46,250 nt of DNA from NCBI GenBank assembly GCA_003988855.1, contig QYAI01000178.1, positions 1 through 46,250 on the forward strand, in the 5' to 3' direction. Shown here piece after piece: positions 1-11,200 of the stretch. Source of the DNA: Arachnopeziza araneosa. Its lineage: Eukaryota; Ascomycota; Leotiomycetes; Helotiales; Arachnopezizaceae. The translations under genes and the position numbers were made by a program. The notes below the pieces were generated by a model that was not told the origin of the DNA, did not search any database, and saw nothing but the letters and a program-made list of their open reading frames with translations. How positions within the stretch are numbered: position 1 is the stretch's first letter; every line of letters starts with the position of its first letter.

Positions 1-220
1 TGATAAGGGGAGAAATATAGTGAGGGGTGGGGTAGAAAAATGGATTTTTGAGGGGCGGGCGAGTGCGGTGACCGTGCGAGTGCAGGGGAATACGAGTAAC
101 CGCTTACTAAGGCCGAATTGATAAGGGACGACAACCGAGAATGCTGTGTTGATAACGGACCTCTTAATTATCATAAGATCTTCCGTATTACCCTTATTTA
201 CTAGCCGACTTGAAATAGCC

Positions 221-1575
221 ATGTCCAACGATCTTCTCGTTAAAGTAGCCGCCAGCATGCGGGCGGCGCTATCTGCTCCTCCCGAGAGAGCAACCAAAGA
301 AGGTCAAAAAGCACGGCTGGACATTATCGACATGATTCCAGAGTTGCAACGTAAACTCATAGGAGATCGAGATACTATTCGAAATATGACATGGAGCGTA
401 AGATAAAACGATATTTTGCATTATCCTTCAATTAACGTGTACCCGTGCAGCCCCTAAATCTAGTTACTCTCCAAGCAATCAATCGGTTTGGTGTTGCAAA
501 ACACGTTCCACTGGATAAATCCGTAAGCTATAAAGACTTATCTGGACTTTGTGGCGTCGAGGAGGAACAGCTTCGCCGCTTGGTACGACACGCGATTACC
601 AATGGCATTTTCTATGAGTCGGAGAAGGGCCAGGTCGCTCACACGAGCACATCACGTCTACTAGCCGAAGATCCTCGCATGGACTCCTGGGTGTACTTTA
701 CAACGAACTTCTTCTGGCCAGTGACGGCACGAGCAGTTGATGCTATCCAAAAATGGCCTGCGAGCCAGAATCCTAAGGAAGTCGGCGCAGCGCTCTGGGC
801 AGGTCAAGAGACTAGTTGGTTTGAGGTTATAGCTAAGGCAGATAGAGGTGTAGAATCCTTCAAACAGTCAATGGAGATTGTCAGCGAAGGTGAAGGTTGG
901 GAAGATAGCTATCTGGTGGAGAATTATCCTTGGGGCGATTTCAAGAATGGAAAGGTTGTTGATGTAGGTTTCCTTAGGCAACCCCACTTTCAGGATCTTC
1001 CGTTACTGATGGCCAATCCGATAGGTGGGTGGAGGGAATGGACACGCAAGTGTTGCCATTGCTGAGGCCTTCCCTAACCTCACTTTTGTTGTGCAGGATC
1101 TTCAAACAGAAGAAACATCAGTATCAGACCACCTAAAGGGACGTATCAGTTACATGAATTACGACATGTTTACAGATCAGCCAGTCAAAGATGCTGATGT
1201 TTACTTCTGGCGTGTGGTTTTACACAACTGGCCAGATACTTTTGTCTTGAAAGTACTGAAGTCTGTTGTACCGGCACTAAAGCCGGGTGCAAAGTTAATA
1301 ATTCAAGACCATGGCTTAGCGGATCCTGGAGAAGGTAGACCAGCAGACGAGGGTTACGAAAGGTCAGTTTCCCTTCATAATGATTTAATCTAACGTTAAT
1401 TAGAACCATGGATATTATGATGATGTCACTCATGAACGCAAAAGAGCGGGGGTTGAAGGACTGGAAAGCACTCTTCGAGAAAGCTGATTCTCGTTTCAAA
1501 TGGAATGGCGGAAGACGACCTGATGGGAGTCGATTGTGGATTATTGAAGCCACGTGGGAACCTGAGAGTAAATAA
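221..1575 (+). CDS. SAM-dependent O-methyltransferase (COMT-like, class II)
   Basis: Four exons, 221-397, 451-963, 1025-1362 and 1404-1575, give 399 aa; the introns (53, 61 and 41 nt) all have GT-AG ends and keep the frame. The N-terminal half (about residues 1-150) is the helical dimerisation/winged-helix part of fungal O-methyltransferases. The SAM site is DVGGGNGHASVAIAEAF starting at about residue 230, and LHNWPD holds the likely catalytic His297. Length fits the family (about 380-420 aa). It would move a methyl group from SAM to a hydroxyl of a small aromatic or polyketide substrate, which I cannot name. ATG 221 is chosen because the frame upstream of it opens only with GTG. Its right-hand neighbours are two broken genes, so it may be the survivor of an old secondary-metabolism segment; that is inference. 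Confidence 0.9.
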
Positions 1576-2119
1576 GTCGCAGCGAAAATGTAATTCGACG
1601 AATCTTTCTATATATGTAATACTTTTGGGATGTGCCAAGCTCCATTCTAATCTGGGATATTTTATTCCTCTCGTTCCATAGGCCAATCTTCTATCCTGAC
1701 ATGTGTTAACTTGGGAAATATACACCTGAAAGCTAGGGGTTCTTCAGGCTCAATTGATGCAATGTGGCTGACAATTGCTCTTGCTAGGCTTTCGGAGCTT
1801 GCAGGTTTCACAGCTTCTATGTAGTTAGACGGAAATGCCGTTCCTCTATGCCTCATAAGCTCCCCTTCAGCCCAGACTGACTTTCCTTCGCAAAGAAGCA
1901 AGTAAAGTCTTCTCAACAGTTAATCAATCTAGATCTCTCCCAATAACATCTGTGCGAAAGTCAAAATTCCTTCTCTACAATCGAAGCTATTTCGCGAAGC
2001 AGAATGTTTGAATGATCAGTTATCTCGGAATATCAGCACGATATATTATTTTATACCGCAGGTATGAGCGTCAATCTGTACAAATTTTTCAAACTTAAAT
2101 TTCCTTTCGTTATAGTATA
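1576..2119. other. Intergenic between methyltransferase and HET pseudogene
   Basis: The two flanking genes converge here. The only open frame of note is on the minus strand, 1916-1662 (84 codons), with no family I recognise. It could be a remnant of another gene, but nothing in it decides this. The rest is AT-rich and featureless to me. Confidence 0.4.
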
Positions 2120-4086
2120 CTATCCCAATGTAATCTCTACCTCCTCAAGTTCCAAAAGATCCCACTGAGATTTTTCAACTCTTCCGAGTCCTATTCTCTC
2201 CGCAATACCATCTTTCCGCTTAATTAATAGTACATTATAAAAATAATACGTATTGTCCACTCGGTTCTCCATTTCCCATTTATGAAATGAGGTTCGTGGT
2301 ATGCCAACACTATCTCCAGGCACTGAGAGAAATCCTCCTGCTGAAATCGCAATGACCTCCATCGAAGTCCCGCTACACGAGAGGCCACAGTCATGAATTC
2401 GAACAACTCCAATCTGTTTATCTCCAGCATACATCAAATTCAGCCAGTCATCATATGATCTTGCTTCAATAACAGATAGAAACGCTCTCTTCACTCGCCT
2501 TTTGATATGTGTAGGCCAAGAATGATAGCTAGAAGAAGTACGAGGCAAAGGGATTGGAAATCTAAATTCCATCTCGCTTCCCAATGATTCGTGCGAGAAC
2601 TTCTACTGTCCTAGGCGTTCGATGCCTTCGCCCATATCACTATGTAGTTTTGATCTTTTCCAGCCTAGAGGAGAAACTGGAGAAGAGTCCCAACCTGACT
2701 CTCGACTGTCACCATAATGATCGGCAATCCGGACAGTAAACCCAGAAGCTTGAACTTTTTGCCAGTCAACTATACTTCTGATAGTACAAAAGTTCTGGTT
2801 GTAGAAAGATAAAAAGAGACATTCAGCAGCAGATTCCCAGCTGTAAAGTCGAATGAACCCTTCCACCTAGCCCAAGACCAACTTGGTAGACCTTGTGTTG
2901 GTTTGTCTTCAGATTCTGCGATCAATACTCTATTCTCAAGAATACCTTTGGATTGCCATAGAAGAGAAATGTCGAAACAAACTTCAGGGAGACCAAAAAG
3001 AAAGCCTCCAGGAAACGATAATTCCAACGCGCTAAGAATTCCTGCGAAGGCATCAAGAGAATCACAGGGATAACTTAATTCTCGCAAAGAGAACTCTTCA
3101 AGTAGACCCTTGAAATAGAGCATGTTCGGCCATTTATGGATCGTAAGCTTAGTTTTTCCGGATGTATATGTGGTGCTGTCAAAGGGTACAGGAACAGAGG
3201 TGCCTTCATGCCAAATGCTCTTCCAACACTTGAAGATAATCGTCTCTCCTCTAAATGTAAAGGCTCTTCGGGCAAATATCTGCTCCTGGAATGTCCATCC
3301 TCCGGTAGACCAAAGCGTGGTTTCAGTTACTGGGTTATAAGCAACTCCAACTGATGCTTTGAGAGCTGGAAAAAGTCGAGGACAAGTCCGTAATTTCAAA
3401 TCTTTAGTGCCTGGAACCCCCCGGAGTTCATGTGTAATATCTCCTTCTGCAGCAATAATTGTAAAGTATGCGTGATAGTATATTGAACCCATAGCTCGAA
3501 GCTGGCTATGCTTATCTTGATCATCGTCTTGAACAATACAATAGCGATCAATCCATAAATGCCTCACACCCATAAGCTTTGTGAAGTTCATAGCATCCAG
3601 TATAGTAGATGGGAAGCGATGTGGATCGAAATTAAAGAATCCATTCTGTAACATTTTCGGCAACACTTTCTTCGAACATTCCCATTTGCTGTATTCAGAT
3701 CTGATATCCGAACTGCCCCAAACGTAGCTAAGTGCAACGTATTCGCGCTTACTTGATCCAAAGATCAAACATTCATTGTCCAGGTCAATGAGGGTGATTG
3801 AGGTATCACCAAGCTGGGTTGATTTCTCTCGTTTCTCTTGTAAGTCGCATATTGAAGCATGTTCCTTCAAGCAGTCATCTAGGCAGTTCCTGGCGAAAGG
3901 GATAGTCTTTGCAAAAGTAAGAGGATTACAAAATGATAAAATATACGGAATAGTTGCTGATTTTGACGATATATGGATAGTAATAGCCTTCAAATATGCC
4001 GCGAGTGTGTAAACCTTATGCATTGTTAGTAAAGTACGTAAAGTACTAAGCATTTTCTCTAGCAATGGAATCATTTTTGAAATCAA
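2120..4086 (-). pseudogene. HET-domain protein, broken by one frameshift and one in-frame stop
   Basis: The HET domain is clear: REYVALSYVWG (about residue 113 on), then HLWIDRYCIVQDD, GWTFQEQIFARR, and the later landmark PSWSWARWKG. These are hallmarks of fungal heterokaryon-incompatibility proteins, which trigger cell death after non-self fusion. Translation runs from 4086 to about 2860. It must then shift frame (one base appears missing after tggaaggg) to continue as FIRLYSWE and SIVDWQKV. An in-frame TAG at 2605-2603 follows CAG. The same frame resumes at once as KFSHES, FRFPIPLP and the typical C-terminal end RIGLGRVEKSQWDLL. With both lesions ignored the gene is close to full length (about 650 codons). 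No intron of plausible size removes either lesion. It could be a true pseudogene, or could reflect sequence error at the GGG run plus one substitution. A CAG-to-TAG change fits a RIP-type C-to-T transition, but that is speculative. Confidence 0.8.
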
Positions 4087-4235
4087 TTTTCACGCCAGCA
4101 CTAATCCACAACAACTTATATCTACAAACATGTTGTGGTAAATAGAAAATCCTTCATTCCCTAACCCCTCCCCAACTCAACACGCAGTCTTTCTCTTGTT
4201 TGCCTTGTCTTCTCACTTTAACATTTTCACCTACC

Positions 4236-4988
4236 ATGTCTGAAACCTCTACAACTCTACTTGTGTTTGGCAGTGGCCCTGGAATTGGCGCAACAACAGC
4301 AAGCCTCTTCGCTACCAAGGAATTCACCAAAGTAGCTCTGATCTCACGAGACAGGAAGAGACTTGAACAAGATCGACTATTCACCTAAACTCTCTAAAAC
4401 CTGACCAGAAGATTGTCGAGATGGAGATCTGGGATACAGATATCACTGATACACCTGCTTTTTCTTGGACTCTCAGAGCCATTGAGACTTTCGGCAGTGT
4501 CTCCTGCGTCTTATTCAACGCTGCTCGTGTTGCTCCAAGTCAACTTCTTGACTTTCCCGAGGAAGAAATCTTGAAAGACTTTTTAGTAAGTTCACCATAC
4601 ACAATAGTCCAACAGAGACATCGACTTTGTATATCTAACAATATATAGACAACATATATCGCCTTGTACACTGCAGCGAAATGGCCCCTATCCTGCAACG
4701 TGATATCAACTCTAATCAGCCTTCTTTCCTTGTCACTAGCAGTTTCCTCTGGGTAGAACCGTTCCCACCATTCTTCTCGCTCTCAATGGTTAAAGCCGCG
4801 CAACGAAACCTAGTAATGAGCTTGCAGAAAACATATCAGATATTCATATCGCATTGTTGAATGTCGGTGATCAAGTCAGCCCGGAAGATAAGTTCTTTAA
4901 TCCAAAGAGTATTGCAGAAAAATTCTGGGAGCTGTACTCTCAGGAGAAAGATCGGTGGACGTTGGGCTTGGATGTTTTGGCTGAATGA
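4236..4988 (+). pseudogene. Short-chain dehydrogenase/reductase with three frameshifts
   Basis: The start at 4236 gives TTLLVFGSGPGIGATTASLF, the Rossmann NAD(P) site of SDR enzymes (GSGPGIG). The frame stops at 4386-4388. Homology-like sequence continues in another frame (WDTDITDT, VSCVLFNAARVAPSQLLDFP) up to a good intron at 4586-4648. After ALYTAAKW it shifts near 4685 to PSFLVTSSFLW and SMVKAAQRNL, and near 4835 to IHIALLNVGDQVSPEDKFF, ending at TGA 4986-4988. The last two shifts are each explained by loss of one base in a short G or C run. The pieces are in the right order and add up to a normal length (about 230 aa), so this is a recently inactivated or mis-sequenced gene. The substrate cannot be named. 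Confidence 0.8.
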
Positions 4989-5403
4989 CTTTCTCTACAG
5001 TGACCAGTTTGAATTGAGAGAGACACAAATTGAAACCTTTCTAGTTCTACAGACGAATTTTCTACGCCCACACACACTCTTGATTCAAGCTTAGTTGCAC
5101 AAGCAAAGTTTTAAGCAGTTTCTTAGAGCAAAGCTCCGTACTACATTTCCTGGTCAAGACCTGACATCATCCTCTTTTACAACGAGGCGTTCTTAAATGT
5201 CTAAACAACAGATTGACTCGTTCATGGCCTCAAATAGCAATCCATCTTGTCAAGTGGCGAACCCTAACTTATTAAGTACCTATACCTTTTGAGGATTATC
5301 CAGGCAGGATACCTCTTTGTAGAGACACTGCCCATCCTCTTTTATCACAGACAAGATCCAAGGTCGTTGCTGACAAGAACCCAGAGAGTTTTTCGTTTGT
5401 GAA
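4989..5403. other. Intergenic, SDR pseudogene to ankyrin gene
   Basis: AT-rich sequence between two convergent 3' ends. I see no RNA gene, repeat or believable exon here. Confidence 0.4.
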
Positions 5404-7887
5404 TCACTCTTTGAAACTTCCAGGCATATTGGCGGTCGGGCAGTCGTAGTCTTTCTGCGATCCAAGCTCTTGAACATTATCATCAATGCTTCTCGGAGGC
5501 TCCACTGGAAACAGAGGAAGCTCGACCTCTTCCATAGAATCATTCTCGTATAACCACGCTACACACACTCCGTCGCTACACCATTCTGAGCATACCATCC
5601 GATAAGGTAGTTTCTGCGCTGGAATTTTTTGGCCATCGGGAAGGGTATTTGGGCAAACGTCGTCGAGTTCAAGAAAGGATGGGGCATTCGATAGATTTGT
5701 TGTATCACTGGAATTAGAAATCTTCATTCTAATATCCAGAACATCTGAACCCGATACACTTGTGATTGGCTGGCTATGTCGAAAGTGTTGACGTATGCGA
5801 CGTAATGTCTGCCTCCATTTTAAATCCACCATCAAGGCGTCCCCAATTCTAGTGCCACTAAAGCCACATCTTTCGCAGGCTGGAAATCCCAATAATCGTG
5901 GAGCACTGTCAGGCTCTTCCCTAAACTCTTCATGAAACAAGAATGTCAAGGATGAGGTGTTCCAACCAGCTTCCACCACAGATTTTTCCTCCAATTCGCA
6001 GGAGACAAATTCCGCAGTTTGGTAGCCAATTTCTTTGATAACAGCTTTCCATTTCAAAAATAAAGCCATGTCGTACAATGCAATCATCGTTGGTGTGTCG
6101 GGCCTATCGGTTTCTCGCCTCATGATAACAGATAAGTGATGCTGTGATGGCCTAGTTTTTTTAACGATTTGTTTGAAAGACAATGCATCTCTCTCGGGAA
6201 GCCGCAGCCAAATTGCTTGATGTAAGACGGACTTGGTAGGATCTGAGACTTCGATGACCTTGATCGTTCGTAGAAGGTATTGAAGAATTTCCCCGTCGTA
6301 GTAGAATCTGATAAACTCTTCTAAATATGCACTAACGATGGGATCTTCGGAATCATAATAAGGTAAAAGATTAGAGATAAATCTAAGAAGAGCACGACGG
6401 CGGTCTTTCCACAACATGCTAATATTCTTCTGTGGTCGATAGTTAAACATAAACTTGCCTATCATATGCATCAACGTTTCATCGGGGTAGTCTTCGCGCT
6501 TGTTTTTCTGGAGCAAATGGATCATTGCAAGTTTAGACTCTACATTAGTTGGATCGGGACTGTCAACAACAGCAAATATTGGTTCCCTTACAATATTAGA
6601 TACTACAACAATTCTAAAAGCATTGCACTTACCTCCGCCCTCTCCACTCCGTAGCATGAGGATTTGCACCTTCATCAAGCAACAGCTTCGCCACGTCTGA
6701 TTGAAGGGACTTAGCAGCAAACTAGGACACATTTTAGAGAAAGCTTGAGAGTTTGCAAAATAATTCATACCCAAAGTGGAGTTCTGCCAAGAGGATCTCG
6801 GTCCATAGGAGAAGCCTCCCCTCGCTCGAAAAGCCTCCTTATTGCCGGTACATTTCCATCAGCACAAAACTGAAAAATCAGCGAGTCTTGCGGAACCGCA
6901 CGAAAGGTTTCAAAGAAGTATTGTGGATTTGGAAATTGTGTCGATCTGAACATCGCTCCTTGAGCTAAGCCAAGAAACCGACCAATTGCATTAGGGTACA
7001 GGACATAGAATGCCTCGGTTGCGACAGCTTTTCTCGTTTTCTGATCAGAGATGGATTGTGTAGAAATCTCGATTGTTTGATGCCAGATCTTTATGTCAAC
7101 TCCTGGAGTACGGAGTAATGTAGCCCAGTGTTCTATATGTTCGCGTTTTTGGATTCCTAATGATCTGGTAGGTGGACAAGCAGGAAGGCAGATATCTAGA
7201 CTCAACTCGACTTTTTGGGGGTGCGATAGATTTTGAACCACTTCAGGACAGATCAATGGTGTAACAGGGAGTGTTAAAATGTCATTTGAATCTGGAAGGT
7301 CATTTTCTATCGCGCGCGCCCGCATGTCTGCATTGACCACGGCGGTTGAAAGATCCGCAACAGACCGTTGTAGACGATCTATATCTTGACGTGTTTGTAC
7401 TTGAAGATATCTAAGCAACAGTCAGCTTAGAGCACATACCAACACTATATGGCTTGAGTACTTACAGCAAGTTGGTGCTTTGAACAGTCCGTAGAGTGGA
7501 GATTGCAGATTCAATAGATAATCGAGCCGATGCTATTTCTTTGTTTTGAGAAACAGTTTTCAAAGACAGGAACACTCTTTTTCGACCACTTGATGATTTA
7601 AACAACTTGGCTAACGGTTCAATTTTGTCTCTGAGATTCGAGACCCTAAATTCACAGGTCTTCAATACCGTTTCGGTGATTTGGTCAAATCGTAGAGATT
7701 GGTTGACATCGCGATTTTGTTTCAGGATCATAGATAGCTGTTCAAGGTCTTGGAAAAGAGCTTTTATATCATCTGGTGCATTTTCAACGGTTTTCAGGAA
7801 ATCCACCAGCTTCTGTACGGTTTCTGCGAGCTGTATTGCAACAGACACAATCGCAATGACACCTGAAGCGCTAGCAACGACCTCCAT
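5404..7887 (-). CDS. Ankyrin protein with fungal STAND-type (NACHT_N/Helo-like) N-terminus
   Basis: Exons 7887-7466, 7410-6771, 6721-6633 and 6559-5404 give 768 aa. The introns are 55, 49 and 73 nt with GT-AG ends and consistent phases. Met at 7887 is preferred over the upstream Met because MEVVASASGVIAIVSVAIQL is the typical start of the helical N-terminal domain found on fungal STAND/NLR-like proteins. This domain (about 1-150) is followed by coiled-coil-like sequence. Two ankyrin units then span the second intron: NVPAIRRLFERGEASPMDRD with GRTPLW, and SDVAKLLLDEGANPHATEW. The remaining 385 residues are acidic or mixed, with one Cys pair (ERCGF), and match nothing I recognise. No P-loop is visible, so this is not a complete NLR. 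A role in self/non-self recognition is suggested only by domain company. Confidence 0.8.
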
Positions 7888-8341
7888 AACGAATAGGAAA
7901 AGAAAGTTGGACACGCCGAGAAAATCTAAGATACGAAAAGTTTAAACAGTAGGATGGGCAGGCAAAGGAGAGCCTCGCTCAAGGCATTCATCTGCACACT
8001 GCCCCCTTTCCCAACAAGGGCGCCTGCGCAGGTCGCCTGCAGGGCCGTTACAAGAGTCGGCCTCGCTTGGTGGCGCTTCAACAAACGAATCATCAAGGCC
8101 CAAAAGAAGGAATGGTTTCATCTTTTGGCACCTGCTACAATTTACCTGCAGCTGTTCCAAAGTCGGTTTGTTCCTGGGAAAAGGAGCACAACCCCCATGC
8201 TTAACGCGGCGACGCCGAAAGCCGCGACCTAGCAAATTCCTTATCTGCGCAATAACTAATATGCCTTGCCCTAAGCTGAGCACCACAATATTGGCGATAG
8301 ACATGGGAAATGAGCTTCAAGATTTTAGAGAAATACCACAA
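7888..8341. other. Ankyrin-gene promoter containing a GC-rich block
   Basis: About 7950-8230 is clearly more GC-rich than its surroundings and holds runs such as gcgcctgcgcaggtcgcctg. Overlapping open frames exist on both strands (7954-8232 plus, 8304-7942 minus), but neither resembles a known protein. The block sits between the ankyrin start and the PDK-like kinase stop, so it may be regulatory or inserted DNA. Confidence 0.35.
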
Positions 8342-9806
8342 TCAGCTCTTCGGTTTTCCCAACCCCTTCAACCTCAAGTATACATCACAACCCCATCCAT
8401 ACAAGCTCTGAATCTCAATGCCGCCTCCAAAATATTCAGCATAAGCTCTTCCAAGCGGCAAGCCATATCCCAGACCCGCAATCGAGCTTCCTTCGCCACC
8501 TGAGCCTGAGAGGGCACTCAAAGCATCCATACCGCCGCTGCCTGGAAGTTCGTCTTGGTCTGAGAATGTGGTAAACGAATATGACCATATATTTGGAAGA
8601 ACCTCTGGGCTGATTCCTCCTCCTCGGTCTCTGATTCGAATTGTGACTCCAGGTGCTGGGTCTTCAAATGGTTTGATGGGTGGGTTATCGTCAACTTCAT
8701 AGCTCCCTACCATATGATCGGACGTTTTCGAACCTCTCGCCGTACTTGAAGATTCAGGTTCGGCCGCAATCGTAATAATCACAGGCTCGTGAGACCTACC
8801 TGACTCTACTGTAGCTCGAAAGGCGTTCTTCAATAGCTCTGTGATTATATATTCTAGATGCACCGGTACAAATGCGAAGGTAGTGTCAGGTTCTCCATCA
8901 ATGACCCAGGTTGGCCTTACTCCATACTTCAATTCGCAGATCTCCGAGACGAAATTTCCGCAAGAATTTATGATCGAAGAGGGCCGCAGAGCAGTATCAA
9001 TAACACCAATGTATGACGAGGACGGATCCGTCTCCTGGTAATTTGAACTTTGATCTTGATGAGGCTGCGAAGAACAATGCAGTGCAATATGCTGTTCTGC
9101 TATTAAACGCGTTCCAATTCTAGCCCGCAAATGTTCGTCCAAAAACTTGGTAACATCCTCTGGGTTGATGTATCTTCTGCATTCAAGAAAGCCCCTTGCT
9201 AGTGTTGGTATAGTATGGGAGTGTGTTTCAACCAGATCTGCAAGCACACTCGTAAATTTGATTTCATCTTCAAGGGTAGAGATTGTTCGATGATTGTAGG
9301 GCAAGAGGGTCGATAACGAGTGCAGATAGTTATTATATATTTTCGAGATGTTGGGATTCGAGACAACTATGAAAGGAAGGTTTCGAAGTGCTTGGATTCG
9401 ATGTGCGAGTCGAATTGGAAGGAGGGAGAGAGTGAAGTTGGCAGAGGAAAACAGCGCCTCTGTTGAGAGCGGGGGTCGACCATGTCTTCGTAGATGTTGA
9501 TTAGTTTATACGATTCGACCTCTGGAACACGGCTTGATACCTGACGAGATCTGCGAGACTTAAGATATGTAATGGCTTGCTTCCGAGGCTCGCGACTTCG
9601 TCATCAGCAATGTCTGTTGAACTTGGTGGGTGCGACCACTGATGAGCCGCTGGTGATGGATGCCGACCTAATCTCGGCGACGAGGAAATATGCCGGAACA
9701 AACCAACAGGTCTGAAAGGCGATTTAAAGTACTGAGGGCGTATGAAGAGGAAGGTCATGGTGGCATTGTGTTCGTTGTGGTTTCGCTGCGGAGAAAGCCG
9801 AAGCAT
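8342..9806 (-). CDS. Mitochondrial pyruvate/branched-chain dehydrogenase kinase family protein
   Basis: Two exons, 9806-9541 and 9485-8342 (intron of 55 nt), give 469 aa. The family phosphorylates and inactivates the E1 alpha subunit of mitochondrial 2-oxoacid dehydrogenases. The N-terminus is basic and Ser/Arg-rich (PFRPVGLFRHISSSPRLGR), as in a mitochondrial presequence. Met at 9806 gives the longest form; Met at 9758 is an equally good start. The four-helix domain (about 75-230) is followed by the GHKL ATPase: N-box ELLKNAFRAT (305-314), G1 box IRDRGGGIS, YSFTTF, and G2 box GLGYGLPLGRAYAEYFGGG. The ELLKN form and long inserts resemble the fungal Pkp2-like branch, but I cannot choose between pyruvate dehydrogenase kinase and branched-chain kinase with confidence. 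Confidence 0.92.
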
Positions 9807-10732
9807 TGATTTCTCTTGTCACAAGTCATCAAGCACAATACGATTCACTACCGTAGCATAAGCTAAGAGAATGTAGCAATATAGGTATATAATCGAATTG
9901 TTCCACATTCTATTGCTACTAATATCTTGTTCTAAACACTTCATCTACTGAGTTCTAACAGTTTGGTGCAATTCCTTTGATTGAAAATATGGCGTGCTTT
10001 CAAGAGTGGATACGCCATTATCAGGCAGGTCGACGCTTGGAGCCAGTTAGTGTGAAAGTCCTCGATCACTTGAGTCGACATACACAATATATGGAGAGAA
10101 TTGTCCCTTGGATACCTCCTTGATTTCTCCTCCCTGGTCTTTGAGATGCTTCTCAGCACTGCCGAACCAGTCAGTCAAAATAGAGGATTCCAACTCGCAA
10201 CATCAGCATCATACGCAGCGTATTGGTCGTCCGTAAGGCCAGCATCTAATCCAATCTTTTTAATAGTGAGCAGCTTCGTAGATAACAAGACAGCAATAAA
10301 CGAACCAAGTATTGTGGCATATTGACGTGGACAATATGTCAGAAGCCTACGCTGCTCAGAAGGACAGTCGTTAAGAATGAGATTGTGAAGTAGAGAAGTC
10401 AGAAGAAAGTTGATAGCCTCGAACAGAGAGATTACACTGGATCAGCTCACGTTTTATATACACAGCCAAGTCAAGTGCTGGTTGACCCCGCGATACGCCG
10501 ACAGCCTAAAGTACGTCATCAGCTAACGAGTCCTCGCTGGCCACTTTAGTGCTGCAGAACATGTCGTGCTCTGAAACAGCATCCAAGACAGCCTTTTCAT
10601 CCAATCCTTTCCATTTTTCCAAGGATACTATCTGAAGCAGACCAGGGCCACTGTTGGTCTTGGGAGGCAAAGCGAGAACCTGGCAGTGGGAAACTACTAT
10701 TCTCTGGCCAGTGCCTACTGGATATGACGCCA

Positions 10733-10949
10733 GGCGGGTGAAATTCGTCTTCGTCGAAACGTCGGGAAATCGTAAAGTCGAAGCTTAAATACCACAATTA
10801 TTACACTACTAAAATTAATAAAAACTCTAGATAATAAAAGATGAGTATCTAAGAGCTCCGCATTTAAAGGTTCAAGTGCTTGTTGAAGACGAGTATTGAC
10901 ACTTTGCGATTTTGATTTTTTCGTTCGTCGAAGACGAATTTCACCCGCC
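10733..10949. repeat. Inverted repeat, about 217 bp overall (MITE-like)
   Basis: The left arm 10733-10753 (starts ggcgggtgaaattcg) is the exact reverse complement of the right arm 10929-10949 (cgaagacgaatttcacc on). Weaker complementarity continues inward for about 30 bases, for example aaatcgtaaagtc against aaatcgcaaagtg. The interior between arms is about 175 bp, AT-rich and non-coding. This shape fits a small non-autonomous transposon or a large hairpin. I do not see an obvious target-site duplication. Confidence 0.5.
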
Positions 10950-11176
10950 CTCGTAGAAGCATTTGGTCAACTAGAAACTCTTTTTATGTATTGTAAGATT
11001 TGCTACCAAAAGGTGCAGCTATCGATAGTGGCCCCTGAGTTGAACAATCTCAAAAAGGGAGAAGAGGTATGGGTCAACCGCAAGCTTGAGTAGCGAAAAC
11101 CTATAGGCCAAGCCTGATCTACGGATTATTGAAGGAGGATTGAAAAGGTGTCAAGAAGAGCTGATATTCTTAAAAT

Positions 11177-11200
11177 AAGACTTTCCGCAAAGAAAGTCTT
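11177..11200. repeat. Short perfect hairpin (9-bp stem, 6-nt loop)
   Basis: aagactttc and gaaagtctt are exact reverse complements separated by cgcaaa. No T-run follows and no gene end is nearby. It may be chance or part of a small structured element. Confidence 0.35.

Noticed and set aside
6722..6770. Apparent frameshift in the ankyrin region
   Set aside because: Two proper introns (6770-6722 and 6632-6560) restore one continuous frame through the second ankyrin unit.
7954..8232. Open frame on the plus strand in the GC-rich block
   Set aside because: An equally long frame is open on the opposite strand and neither has family features; GC richness alone explains the lack of stops.
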